A stretch of DNA of 64,000 nucleotides from Arenimonas sp. (GTDB lineage Bacteria; Pseudomonadota; Gammaproteobacteria; Xanthomonadales; Xanthomonadaceae). The first letter of the stretch is position 1. Each line of letters starts with the position of its first letter. Of this stretch, positions 35,153 through 45,093 are shown piece after piece. The notes below the pieces were generated by a model. The model saw only the letters and a list, made by a program, of their open reading frames with translations, was not told where the DNA came from and did no database searches. The DNA lies in the NCBI RefSeq assembly GCF_022842045.1, contig NZ_JALHQI010000004.1, positions 16,792 to 80,791 on the forward strand. The letters are read 5' to 3'. Made by a program: the position numbers and the translations under genes.

Positions 35153-35173
35153 ACCGGCCCGCCGGGCGCGCGG

Positions 35174-37174
35174 TCAGAGCGCCTTGGCGGCATCGACCAC
35201 GGCCTCGACGGTGATGCCGAAGTGCGCGTAAAGGTGGTCGGCCGGCGCCGAGGCGCCGAAGCTGTCGATGCCGACCACCTTGCCGTCCAGGCCCACGTAC
35301 TTGTGCCAGAATCCGGTGACGCCGGCTTCGACCGCGACGCGCTTGCGGCACCACGACGGCAGCACCGCCTCGCGCCACTCCAGCGGCTGGCGGTCGAAGA
35401 CCTCGGTGCTGGGCATGGACACCACGCGCGCCTTGATGCCGTCGCTGGCCAGGCGGCGCATGGCCTCCATCGCCAGCTCGACCTCGGAACCGGTCGCGAC
35501 CAGCAGCACGTCGAAGCGCGCCTCGCCCGGATCGGACAGCACGTAGCCACCCCGGGCGATGTCGGCGACCTGCTGCGCCGTGCGCGGCTGGTGCGCCAGG
35601 TTCTGGCGGCTGAAGACCAGGCAGCTGGGGCCGTCGGTGCGCGCGATGGCCGCCCGCCAGGACACCGCCGACTCGACCGCGTCGCAGGGGCGCCAGACGT
35701 CGTTGTTCGGGATGTAGCGCAGTGAGGCCAGGTGCTCGACCGGCTGGTGGGTGGGGCCGTCCTCGCCCAGGCCGATCGAGTCGTGGGTGAACACGTGGAT
35801 CGTGCGGGTCGGGATCAGCGCCGACATGCGCAGCGCATTGCGCGAGTAGTCGGAGAAGACCAGGAAGGTGGCGTCGTAGGGCAGGAAGCCGCCGTGCAGG
35901 GCCAGGCCATTGCTGATCGCGCTCATGCCGAACTCGCGAACGCCGTAGTGCACGTAGTTGGCGTTGGCGTCGTCGGACGTCACCGACTTGCTGCCCTTCC
36001 ACAGCGTGAGGTTGGAATGGGCGAGGTCGGCGGAACCGCCGATCAGCTCCGGCAGCAGCGGCGCGAAGGCTTCGATCGCCATCTGCGAGGCCTTGCGCGA
36101 GGCCACGACCGGGCCGTCGAGCTGCAGCTTGTCGATATAGGCCCGGGCGGCGGCGTCGAAGCCTTCCGGCAGCTCGCCGCGCGAACGCCGCACCAACTCG
36201 GCGGCCAGGTCGGGGTAGGCCTTGGCGTACGCGTCGAACAGACGGTTCCACTGCTCCTCGCGCACCAGGCCGGTGTTGCCGGCGCGCCAGCCGTCGGCGA
36301 TGGCCTGCGGGATCTCGAAGGGCGCGTGCGGCCAGCCGAGCGCGGCGCGGGTCGCGGCCACCTCGTCCTTGCCCAGCGGGGCGCCGTGGCTCGATTCCTT
36401 GCCGGCCTTGCCGGGCGAGCCGAAGCCGATCGTGGTGCGGCAGCAGATCAGGGTCGGCTTGCCGGTCTCGGCCTGCGCGGTCTTGATGGCCTGGGTGATC
36501 TCGACCGGGTCGTGGCCATCCACCTTGCGGATCACCTGCCAGCCGTAGGCCTCGAAGCGCGCCGCGGTGTCGTCGGTGAACCAGCCCGAGGTGTCGCCGT
36601 CGATCGAGATGCGGTTGTCGTCCCAGAACGCGATCAGCTTGCCCAGGCCCCAGGTGCCGGCCAGGGACGCGGCCTCGTGCGACACGCCCTCCATCAGGCA
36701 GCCGTCGCCCAGGAAGACCCAGGTGTGGTGGTCGACGATGTCGAACTCGGGGCGGTTGTAGCGCTGCGCCAGCAGCTTCTCGGCCAGCGCCATGCCCACG
36801 GCATTGGCCAGGCCCTGCCCCAGCGGCCCAGTGGTGGTCTCGACGCCGGGCGTATGGCCGTACTCGGGGTGGCCGGCGGTCTTGCTGTGCAGTTGGCGGA
36901 AGCGCTTGAGCTGCTCGATCGGCAGGTCGTAGCCGCTCAGGTGCAGCAGCGCGTAGATCAGCATCGAGCCGTGGCCGTTGGACAGCACGAAGCGGTCTCG
37001 GTTGAACCACTTCGGGTTGCCGGGGCTATGGCTCAGGAAGTCGTTCCAGAGCACCTCGGCGATATCGGCCATGCCCATCGGCATCCCGGGATGGCCCGAC
37101 TTGGCGGCCTCCACGGCGTCGATGGCCAGGAAGCGGATGGCGTTGGCGAGCTCGCGGCGGGAGGGCGTGGTCAT
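35174..37174 (-). CDS. tkt: Transketolase
   Basis: 666 residues. A thiamine-diphosphate enzyme of the pentose phosphate pathway; it exchanges two-carbon units between sugar phosphates. The N-terminal [26 protein letters not shown], the [21 protein letters not shown] block, the TDP-binding [18 protein letters not shown] motif, and [27 protein letters not shown] are intact. The gene is on the same strand as gap, pgk, pyk and aldolase, and in xanthomonads it belongs with them, but here it is separated from gap by 10.5 kb. It is convergent with the BigR-like gene. Confidence 0.98.
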   Translation of the reverse strand: MTTPSRRELANAIRFLAIDAVEAAKSGHPGMPMGMADIAEVLWNDFLSHSPGNPKWFNRDRFVLSNGHGSMLIYALLHLSGYDLPIEQLKRFRQLHSKTAGHPEYGHTPGVETTTGPLGQGLANAVGMALAEKLLAQRYNRPEFDIVDHHTWVFLGDGCLMEGVSHEAASLAGTWGLGKLIAFWDDNRISIDGDTSGWFTDDTAARFEAYGWQVIRKVDGHDPVEITQAIKTAQAETGKPTLICCRTTIGFGSPGKAGKESSHGAPLGKDEVAATRAALGWPHAPFEIPQAIADGWRAGNTGLVREEQWNRLFDAYAKAYPDLAAELVRRSRGELPEGFDAAARAYIDKLQLDGPVVASRKASQMAIEAFAPLLPELIGGSADLAHSNLTLWKGSKSVTSDDANANYVHYGVREFGMSAISNGLALHGGFLPYDATFLVFSDYSRNALRMSALIPTRTIHVFTHDSIGLGEDGPTHQPVEHLASLRYIPNNDVWRPCDAVESAVSWRAAIARTDGPSCLVFSRQNLAHQPRTAQQVADIARGGYVLSDPGEARFDVLLVATGSEVELAMEAMRRLASDGIKARVVSMPSTEVFDRQPLEWREAVLPSWCRKRVAVEAGVTGFWHKYVGLDGKVVGIDSFGASAPADHLYAHFGITVEAVVDAAKAL

Positions 37175-37272
37175 CGGGGCGTCCAGATCGGGGCCCGGGG
37201 CCGGGCCGACGGGGCGCTATTGTCGCCGACCCGGCGGCCCGTGTCTCCGTTGCGCCGGGCCGGCCGTGGATG

Positions 37273-38568
37273 CTACGCCGGGCCGGCAGCGCCCTCGCCG
37301 GCTGTCTCCACCGGCTCGCTGCGGCCGATGACCACCGAACCGACCATGTCGCCGCCGATGTTCACCACGGTGCGGCACATGTCCAGCAGGCGGTCCACGC
37401 CCAGGATCAGGCCGATGCCCTCGGGCGGGATGCCGAACATCGCCAGGATCATCGCGATCACGGGCAGCGAGCCACCGGGCACGCCGGCGGCGCCGACGCC
37501 GCCCAGGATGCACATCACCAGCACCAGCGCCTGCTGGAAGATGTTCAGTTCAACCCCGAAGAACTGGGCCAGGAAAAGCACCGTGATGCCCTCGAACAGG
37601 GCCGTGCCGTTCATGTTGGCGGTCGCGCCCAGCGTGCACACGAAACGGGCCACGCGCCGGGGCACGCCCAGCGCCTCCTCGGTCACCTTCAGCGTGGTCG
37701 GCAGGGTGGCGCTGGAGGACGAGGTGGAAAAGGCCGTCAGCAGGGCCGGCTGGGCGTTGCGGAAGAACACCAGCGGCGACATGCCGCCAAACACCCGAAG
37801 CAGGATCGGGAACACCACGAAGAAGTGGATGCCCAACGCCAGCAGCACGGTGCCGACGAAGCGCGCCAGCTGCACCAGCACGTCGAAGCCCAGCTTGGAC
37901 GTAATCGAGAACAGCAGCGCCGCCACCGCATAGGGTGCCAGCTGGATCACCCAATCGATCAGCTTCAGGCAGATGTCGTAGACGCCCTGGGTGGCGGCCA
38001 CGAAGGCGCGGGTGCCGTCGCTGCGGATGACGGTGGCGGCGATGCCGAACATCAGGGCGAAGAACATCACCGCGATCAGGTCGCCGTTGGCGGCCGCCTG
38101 CACCGGGTTGCGCGGGACGATGTTGAGCAGCACGTCGATGCCGGAAACGGCTTCGCGGCCGGCGGCGATCTGCGAGGCCCGCTCGCTGGTCTGCGCCATC
38201 AGTTCCTGCGCCAGCTCGGGCGGGATGCCGCGGCCCGGCTGGATCACGTTCACCGTGACCATGCCGATCACCACCGCGATCGTGGTGACCGCGAGGATCC
38301 ACACCAGCGTCTTGCCGCCGATGCGTCCCAGCGACCTCGGATCGCCGATCTCGACCACGCCCAGCACCAGGGCCGAGAAGACCAGCGGGATCACCAGCAT
38401 GAACAGCAGCCGCAGGAACAGCTGGCCCACCGGGTCGGCGACGTACTTCACCAGCGCCTCGAGCCAGGCGGCCTCGGCGAACATCAGGTTGGCAACCAGG
38501 CCGAGGCAGACGCCGACGACGAAACCAATGAGCATGCGGGTGTGCAGCGGCAGCGACGGCATCGGCAA
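37273..38568 (-). CDS. Dicarboxylate/amino acid:cation symporter (DAACS/SLC1 family)
   Basis: 431 residues with about 8 membrane helices plus re-entrant loops. The serine-rich hairpin AFSTSSSSATLPTTLKV and the second hairpin GGVGAAGVPGGSLPVIAMIL are family signatures, together with ATANMNGTALFEGITVLFLAQF, which binds substrate and Na+/H+. It takes up C4-dicarboxylates, glutamate or related amino acids; the substrate cannot be decided. Ordinary length. It lies 98 bases upstream of tkt on the same strand and is the only transport gene of this type here. Confidence 0.94.
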   Translation of the reverse strand: MPMPSLPLHTRMLIGFVVGVCLGLVANLMFAEAAWLEALVKYVADPVGQLFLRLLFMLVIPLVFSALVLGVVEIGDPRSLGRIGGKTLVWILAVTTIAVVIGMVTVNVIQPGRGIPPELAQELMAQTSERASQIAAGREAVSGIDVLLNIVPRNPVQAAANGDLIAVMFFALMFGIAATVIRSDGTRAFVAATQGVYDICLKLIDWVIQLAPYAVAALLFSITSKLGFDVLVQLARFVGTVLLALGIHFFVVFPILLRVFGGMSPLVFFRNAQPALLTAFSTSSSSATLPTTLKVTEEALGVPRRVARFVCTLGATANMNGTALFEGITVLFLAQFFGVELNIFQQALVLVMCILGGVGAAGVPGGSLPVIAMILAMFGIPPEGIGLILGVDRLLDMCRTVVNIGGDMVGSVVIGRSEPVETAGEGAAGPA

Positions 38569-38592
38569 TCCTCCGGCGGGTACCCCGGAAGC

Positions 38593-39768
38593 TTACACCA
38601 GGCCAGCCGGATCCCAGGGCCGTGACAGCAGCTGCGCCAGCGTCTGCGGGCGTCCCACGAGGTAGCCTTGCGCGTAGCGGCAGCCCAGCCGGCGCAAGGC
38701 CTCGAGCTGCGCCGGCGTCTCGATGCCCTCGACCACGATTTCGGCACCCAGGGCACGACCCAGCAGCACCGCGCTCTCCACGATCGCCATGGCCCGCGGC
38801 GAGTCGAGCATGTCGTGCGAGAACGACTGGTCCACCTTGATCGTGTCGAAGGGCAGCCGGTGCAGGTGGCACAAGTTGGAATAGCCGGTCCCGAAGTCAT
38901 CCAGCGCCACCCGGATGCCGTGGCGATGGCAGAGCTCGATCAGGCCCGCGGCCGGTCCGTAGTCGAGCACGCCGCTTTCGGTGATCTCGAGTTTCAGGCT
39001 GCCGCGCGGCAGGCCGGCGGCATCGACGCGGGCGACGATGCGCTCGATCAGGCCGGGATGCGCCAGCTGGCGCGCGGACACGTTCACCGCCACGAACGGG
39101 GATGGGTCGGCACCGGCGTCCACCAGGCGCGCGATAGCCAGGCAGGCGGTGTCGATCACGTACTCGCCGACCGGCACGATCAGCGAGGTCTCCTCGGCCA
39201 GCGCGACGAATTCCGCCGCCGATATCGGGCCGCGTTCGGGGTGGTCCCAGCGGACCAGGGCTTCGTAGCCGGCGATTCGACCCAGCGGCACGTCCAGCAG
39301 GGGTTGGAAGCCCAGTTCGAGCTGTCCCTCGGCCAGTGCCTCGCGGAGCTGGGCCTCCAGGCGGATGCGGCTGATGCCAAGGCGTTCGGAGGCCGAGAGC
39401 GCGTCAGGTGCGGACTGCTTTCCCTGCAGCGCGGCAAGGGCGCCTCGGTAGCGCTTCAACTGGCCTTCGAGCAGCGAGCGGATGATGGGGTCCGTGGCGG
39501 CAAGCCGTTCGGCGATCTGGTGCCGATCGATGGCGAACAGCACGCACTCGTCGAGCGCCCGGGCCGTGGCCGTGCGCGGGGACTCGTCGATCACCGCCAT
39601 CTCGCCAACCAGTTCACCGGGCCCCAGCACGCTCAGGATGACGTCGCGGCCGCGCTGGCGAGTCCGCACCTCGATCTCGCCAGATTCGATCAGGAAGGCC
39701 GTCCCCGGGTCCTCGCCCTCCCGGAACAGCACCTCGCCGCGGGCAAGGCGGATCCTAAGCTTGGTCAT
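38593..39768 (-). CDS. Cyclic-nucleotide-binding domain fused to EAL phosphodiesterase
   Basis: 391 residues. Residues about 1-110 form a CRP-like cNMP-binding domain (LARGEVLFREGEDPGTAFLIESGEIEV, GPGELVGEMAVIDESPRTATARA). Residues about 135-385 form an EAL domain with the catalytic set: EALVRW, NVSARQL, LEITES, LDDFGTGYSNL, KVDQSF, EGIETPAQ and YAQGY. All the residues for c-di-GMP hydrolysis are there, so it is probably active. The cNMP-binding domain may let cAMP or another ligand control c-di-GMP breakdown. It sits next to the pilus operon on the same strand, behind its terminator, so its output may affect pilus function, which is inference. Confidence 0.93.
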   Translation of the reverse strand: MTKLRIRLARGEVLFREGEDPGTAFLIESGEIEVRTRQRGRDVILSVLGPGELVGEMAVIDESPRTATARALDECVLFAIDRHQIAERLAATDPIIRSLLEGQLKRYRGALAALQGKQSAPDALSASERLGISRIRLEAQLREALAEGQLELGFQPLLDVPLGRIAGYEALVRWDHPERGPISAAEFVALAEETSLIVPVGEYVIDTACLAIARLVDAGADPSPFVAVNVSARQLAHPGLIERIVARVDAAGLPRGSLKLEITESGVLDYGPAAGLIELCHRHGIRVALDDFGTGYSNLCHLHRLPFDTIKVDQSFSHDMLDSPRAMAIVESAVLLGRALGAEIVVEGIETPAQLEALRRLGCRYAQGYLVGRPQTLAQLLSRPWDPAGLV

Positions 39769-39803
39769 TCACTGTTTCCCATGGCCATGCCCTGCAAAAC
39801 GAA

Positions 39804-39827
39804 ACAGGGCCGCTTTCGCGGCCCTGT
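39804..39827 (-). terminator. Rho-independent terminator of the pilMNOPQ operon
   Basis: On the minus strand a perfect 10-bp stem ACAGGGCCGC/GCGGCCCTGT is closed by a GAAA tetraloop and followed by TTCGTTTTG. It lies 24 bases after the pilQ stop, before the EAL gene. Confidence 0.85.
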
Positions 39828-39851
39828 CCGTATTGCTTGGCGAGTCGGTGA

Positions 39852-42008
39852 TCAGCGGCCGCGCGACACCGGCAGGATGCGCGGGGTCACGAAGATCAGC
39901 AGTTCGGCCTTGTCGCTGCTCTTGGACTTGTTCTTGAACAGGTTGCCAAGGACCGGCAGGTCGCCCAGGAAGGGCACCTTGCGCAGGTCTTCGCGCGAGC
40001 TGAACTCGTACACGCCGCCGACCACGACCGTCTGGCCGTTGTCGATCAACACCGCGGTGCTGACTTCGCGCTTGGAAATCTGCGGCACGAAGCCACCGGC
40101 CGGGTTGACGATCAGCTCATCCACCTGGTCCTTCTTCACCATCAGGTTCAGGTAGACGCGGCCGTCCTGGGTGATGGTCGGGGTGACCTTGAGCTCAAGC
40201 AGCACTTCCTTGAACTCGACGGTCGCCGTGGCCACCGCGCCCGGCGTGGTGGCCGGCTGGATGGTCAGGTAACCGACTTCGTCGCCCTGGCGGATGACCG
40301 CTTCGCGCTGGTTGGCGGTGATGACGCGCGGGTTGGACACGACTTCGCCGCGGCCCTCTTCCTCGAGTGCGGACAGCTCGAGGTCGAGCGAGATGTCACT
40401 GCGAAGGATGCTGAGGTTCAGCAGGCCGGCGGGGGTGGACACCGGCAGGCCGACCAGGAAGCCGGAGTCGGTGGTCGTTTCGCCTGCGGCAGCACCGGCC
40501 GGCAGCGTGCCGACACGGTCCTGCACGCCGAAGATCACGCCCAGCTCGCGGGCGAACACTTCGGAAGCGACGACGATCCGGGCCTCGATCAGCACCTGGT
40601 CGACCGGGCGGTCGAGGGTGGCGAGCAGGGTGCGGATCTCCTCGATCTTCTTGGCGGTGTCGATCAGCAGCAGGGTGTTGGTGCGGTTGTCGAAGCTGAC
40701 GCTGCCGCGCGCCGACAGGAAGCCGCGATTGGCCTGGTTACCACCGGAGGAGGTGCCGCCGGAACTGCTGCTCTTGCTGTCCTCGGTCAGCAGTCGCGCG
40801 ATTTCCTCGGCATTGCCGTAGTTCACCGGGATGTATTCGGTGACCAGCTCTTCGCGCTCTTCGTTGGCGATGCGGGCGTCCGCCTTGGCCTTCTCGAAGT
40901 CGGCGATTTCCTTCTGCGGAGCGACCCAGACCACATTGCCGTCACGGCGCTGGTCGAGCTGCTTGGCGCGAAGGACGATGTCCATCGCCTGGTCCCAGGG
41001 CACGTTGATCAGACGCAGGGTCACGTTGCCCGAGACCGTATCGGAGGCGACGATGTTCAGGCCCGACTCTTCGGCGATCAGCTGCAGCACGGTGCGAACC
41101 GGCACGTCCTGGAAGTTGAACGTCACCGGGCGGCCCGCGTAGCGCTGCGGCGCCGACGGACCGGCCACGGCACCCGCGGCGCGGGCCGGGGTGGCGGCGG
41201 CGATGACCGAACCGCGCTTGGGCGCGATCTCGATCACGTACTCGTTGCCGGTCTGGTAGGCCATCGACTCATAGGCGCCGTTGGTGTTGATCACCAGGCG
41301 CGTGCTGCCAGCGTTGGCGTTCGGCTCCAGGCTCTGCACCGGGGTGGCGAAGTCGGTCACGTCCAGGCGCCGGCGAAGGTTCTCCGGGATGCTGGCGTTG
41401 GCGACGTCGACCACGACGCGGTTGCCCTCGTTGCGCATGTCGGCGGTGGCGCCGTCGCCGTTGAATCGAAGCACCACGCGGCCGGCGCCGTTGTCGCCGC
41501 GACGGAAGTCGATGTTGGCGACCTCGATGTCGGAGGCGACGCGCTTGGTCGGGTCGTTGACGCCGGCAAGGGCGTTGCTCTGCTGGGCGCCGGCGTCCAC
41601 CGTGAGGACCAGCAGGTTGCCGGCGCTGCGGGTGGTGTAGGCGGCGGGGCGGAACAGATCGACCACCACCCGGGTGCGGCCGTCGGCTTCCACCGCGGAG
41701 ACCGCGGAGGTGGCGCCACTGCCGATCACCACGCGGCGCTGGGTCATGCCGTTGGTCGTGTCGGGGAGATCCACGGCGATGCGCGGCGGAGTATCCGTCG
41801 TGAACGCCTGGACGTCACCCACCGGCTCTGCGAACTGCAGGGTGATGTCGACCTTGCCCCCGGGGGCCGATGCGTAACGGACGTCCTGGAGGACATTCGC
41901 CGCCATGGCCGACAGCGACGTCGTCAGGCCGACGGCGAGCGCTCCCATGGCCAGCAACCAAGCGCGCTTGGTGCCCATCCCCTCGCCGATCGTTTTATTC
42001 GCGGTCAT
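39852..42008 (-). CDS. pilQ: Type IV pilus secretin PilQ
   Basis: 718 residues. It forms the outer-membrane pore through which the pilus passes. After a signal peptide (to about residue 37) come AMIN domains (about 40-240), an STN/secretin N part (about 310-410, with a Ser/Gly-rich loop SSSSGGTSSGGN), and the secretin barrel, whose conserved end has FKEVLLELKVTPTITQDGRVYLNL and a terminal VTPRILP. The start is the ATG at 42008, with a GGGGGA Shine-Dalgarno 7 bases before it; a TTG further upstream overlaps pilP and is less likely. It is the last gene of pilMNOPQ. Confidence 0.96.
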   Translation of the reverse strand: MTANKTIGEGMGTKRAWLLAMGALAVGLTTSLSAMAANVLQDVRYASAPGGKVDITLQFAEPVGDVQAFTTDTPPRIAVDLPDTTNGMTQRRVVIGSGATSAVSAVEADGRTRVVVDLFRPAAYTTRSAGNLLVLTVDAGAQQSNALAGVNDPTKRVASDIEVANIDFRRGDNGAGRVVLRFNGDGATADMRNEGNRVVVDVANASIPENLRRRLDVTDFATPVQSLEPNANAGSTRLVINTNGAYESMAYQTGNEYVIEIAPKRGSVIAAATPARAAGAVAGPSAPQRYAGRPVTFNFQDVPVRTVLQLIAEESGLNIVASDTVSGNVTLRLINVPWDQAMDIVLRAKQLDQRRDGNVVWVAPQKEIADFEKAKADARIANEEREELVTEYIPVNYGNAEEIARLLTEDSKSSSSGGTSSGGNQANRGFLSARGSVSFDNRTNTLLLIDTAKKIEEIRTLLATLDRPVDQVLIEARIVVASEVFARELGVIFGVQDRVGTLPAGAAAGETTTDSGFLVGLPVSTPAGLLNLSILRSDISLDLELSALEEEGRGEVVSNPRVITANQREAVIRQGDEVGYLTIQPATTPGAVATATVEFKEVLLELKVTPTITQDGRVYLNLMVKKDQVDELIVNPAGGFVPQISKREVSTAVLIDNGQTVVVGGVYEFSSREDLRKVPFLGDLPVLGNLFKNKSKSSDKAELLIFVTPRILPVSRGR

Positions 42009-42023
42009 CGTGCATTCCCCCAA

Positions 42024-42548
42024 TCAATTGTCTTCAAGGGCGATTTTGGCTTGACGCTCAAGCCAACCGCCGGCCCCATCAGGTACGAGTTCGACCATCT
42101 CAATTCGGTCCTCGAAGACCGCCGTGATGCGACCATCGCTGAGTCCCATGTAGTTGCCCGGGCGGACCCGGTAGGTAACGCGGTCCGGCCCCATCACCAG
42201 GCCAATCACCGATTCGCCGGCGCCGATCGTGCCCACCATGTCCAGGCTGTCGAGCGGGAAGGCCTCGAGGACCTCCTTGCGGCGGTTCGGGTCAGGGCGC
42301 AGGCCATTCTCGCCGTCCTGGTCGGCGCTAGGCTGGCTGAACGGGTCGCGAAGGTTCTGCGCGGCGTACTCGAAGGTCTCGAACTGCTTCATCACCGGGA
42401 GCGGATCCAGCGGTGGCGCCGGGCGCGCCTTGACCTCGGCCACCCAGGCCTCGAGGTCGCGGCTGCCGCGGGTGCAGGCGGGAAGGGAAACCACGATCGC
42501 GGCCAGCAGCAGGCCGGTGGCGATCTTGCGGAAGTTCGGAGCAGCCAT
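42024..42548 (-). CDS. pilP: Type IV pilus inner-membrane lipoprotein PilP
   Basis: 174 residues. A signal sequence ends in the lipobox SLPAC, so the protein is lipidated on the periplasmic side. The PilP block EAFPLDSLDMVGTI and the HR domain end YRVRPGNYMGLSDGRI are present. PilP links the PilM-N-O inner-membrane complex to the PilQ secretin through its C-terminal HR domain. Its start overlaps the pilO stop by one base, and pilQ begins 15 bases after its stop. Confidence 0.95.
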   Translation of the reverse strand: MAAPNFRKIATGLLLAAIVVSLPACTRGSRDLEAWVAEVKARPAPPLDPLPVMKQFETFEYAAQNLRDPFSQPSADQDGENGLRPDPNRRKEVLEAFPLDSLDMVGTIGAGESVIGLVMGPDRVTYRVRPGNYMGLSDGRITAVFEDRIEMVELVPDGAGGWLERQAKIALEDN

Positions 42549-43186
42549 TACTTCACCTCCCCGGTGGAACCCGCGCCCGCAGCGGCTTCCTCATCCTCGT
42601 CCAGGTAACGGTAGGTCTTGACCGTGCCCTCCAGGACCAAGGTGGTGTCACCCTCGCCGCGCGGCTTCAGCTGGATGTCGTGCATGGTCATGATGACCAC
42701 GCGCGGCAGCGAGGCCACGCCGCTGACGAAGGCGCCGAACTGGTGGTAGGTACCCACCATGCGCAGCGAAATCGGCTTCTCGGCGTAGAACTCGAGCTGC
42801 GTCTCGGCACCCGGCTGGAAAAGCTCGTTGTTGATGCCGCTGGCCAGCGCCGTCTGCGACACGTCGACGATCAGGTCGGGCATCTCGTTCTTGCTGGGCA
42901 GCTGGCGCAACATCTGCTGCAACATGACTTCCATCTGCGCGAGCTGCTGCTTGAGCGGCTCGAGGTTGGCGGCGCGGCCCTGCTTGCCCTGGAACTCTTC
43001 GCGCAGGGTCAGTTCGGTGCCTTCCTCGGTCTGCAGCGTCAGTCGCTGGTTGCTGACCTTGAAGTACCAGACCAGGCCGACGATCAGGACGATCAGCAGG
43101 ACACAGGCGCCGACCTTGACCTGCAACGGCCAGGCGCCCGAGTTGTTGAAATCCAGGTTGCGGAGGTCGACTTTCTTGCTGCTCAC
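42548..43186 (-). CDS. pilO: Type IV pilus alignment protein PilO
   Basis: 212 residues. A short cytoplasmic N-terminus is followed by one membrane helix (WPLQVKVGACVLLIVLIVGLVWYF), a coiled-coil region with many Gln and Leu (about 60-105), and a ferredoxin-like periplasmic domain. It pairs with PilN in the inner membrane to align the pilus motor with PilQ. It overlaps pilN by 4 bases and pilP by 1 base, so all are cotranscribed and coupled. Confidence 0.95.
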   Translation of the reverse strand: MSSKKVDLRNLDFNNSGAWPLQVKVGACVLLIVLIVGLVWYFKVSNQRLTLQTEEGTELTLREEFQGKQGRAANLEPLKQQLAQMEVMLQQMLRQLPSKNEMPDLIVDVSQTALASGINNELFQPGAETQLEFYAEKPISLRMVGTYHQFGAFVSGVASLPRVVIMTMHDIQLKPRGEGDTTLVLEGTVKTYRYLDEDEEAAAGAGSTGEVK

Positions 43187-43790
43187 GGTGCACCTCCGGC
43201 GGCGGCCGGCGCCGGGGCGGCCGCGGGCGCGGCTTCCTCTTCCACGGCGCTGGGATTCTTCAGGGTGACCTTGAGCGAGAACATGTTGGGCAAGCCTTTG
43301 TCGTCGCCCTTGGCCTCGATGATGCTCAGGTCCGGGCTGGCCATCCAGCCGGAGGCCTCCAGGTTGCGCATGTACGAGCTGACGCGTGCGTTGGACTGCG
43401 CGCGACCCTCGAGGGTCAGGGACTGGCCGTTCTGCTTGATCGAGTTCAGGCGCACGCCCTCGGGAATGGTCCGCACCAGTTCATCGAACAGGTGCACCAT
43501 CTGCGACCGGCTGGCCTGCAGCTGCTCGATGACCTGCTTGCGGGCGAGCAGGTTGGCCTTCTTCTTGTCGAGCTCCTCGATCTCCGTGATCTGCTGGTCC
43601 ACCAGGACGATCTGGTCGCGCAGGTACTGGTTTCGATTCTGCTGACCCTGGATCTGGCCGTTGTAGTACATGACGATGAGCAGGCTGATGGCAACGGCGA
43701 CGACCGCCGCGAGGCCGAGCATGCTGACGAATTCCTTCTGGCGCAGCTTGCGCCGCTCTGCGCGCCAGGGAAGCAGGTTGATTCTGGCCA

Positions 43791-43791
<1 letters not shown>
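43183..43791 (-). CDS. pilN: Type IV pilus alignment protein PilN
   Basis: 202 residues. The cytoplasmic N-terminal peptide MARINLLPWRAERRK is the conserved PilM-binding INLLPWR motif. A membrane helix (LAAVVAVAISLLIVMYY) and a coiled coil with a periplasmic ferredoxin-like domain follow. The C-terminal tail is Ala/Pro-rich and variable. PilN is the PilM docking subunit. The start overlaps the pilM stop (TAATG). Confidence 0.96.

Positions 43792-45093
<1,302 letters not shown>

Noticed and set aside
39852..42023. TTG start for PilQ at 42023
   Set aside because: The ATG at 42008 has a good Shine-Dalgarno sequence; the TTG would lie one base from the pilP stop with no such site.
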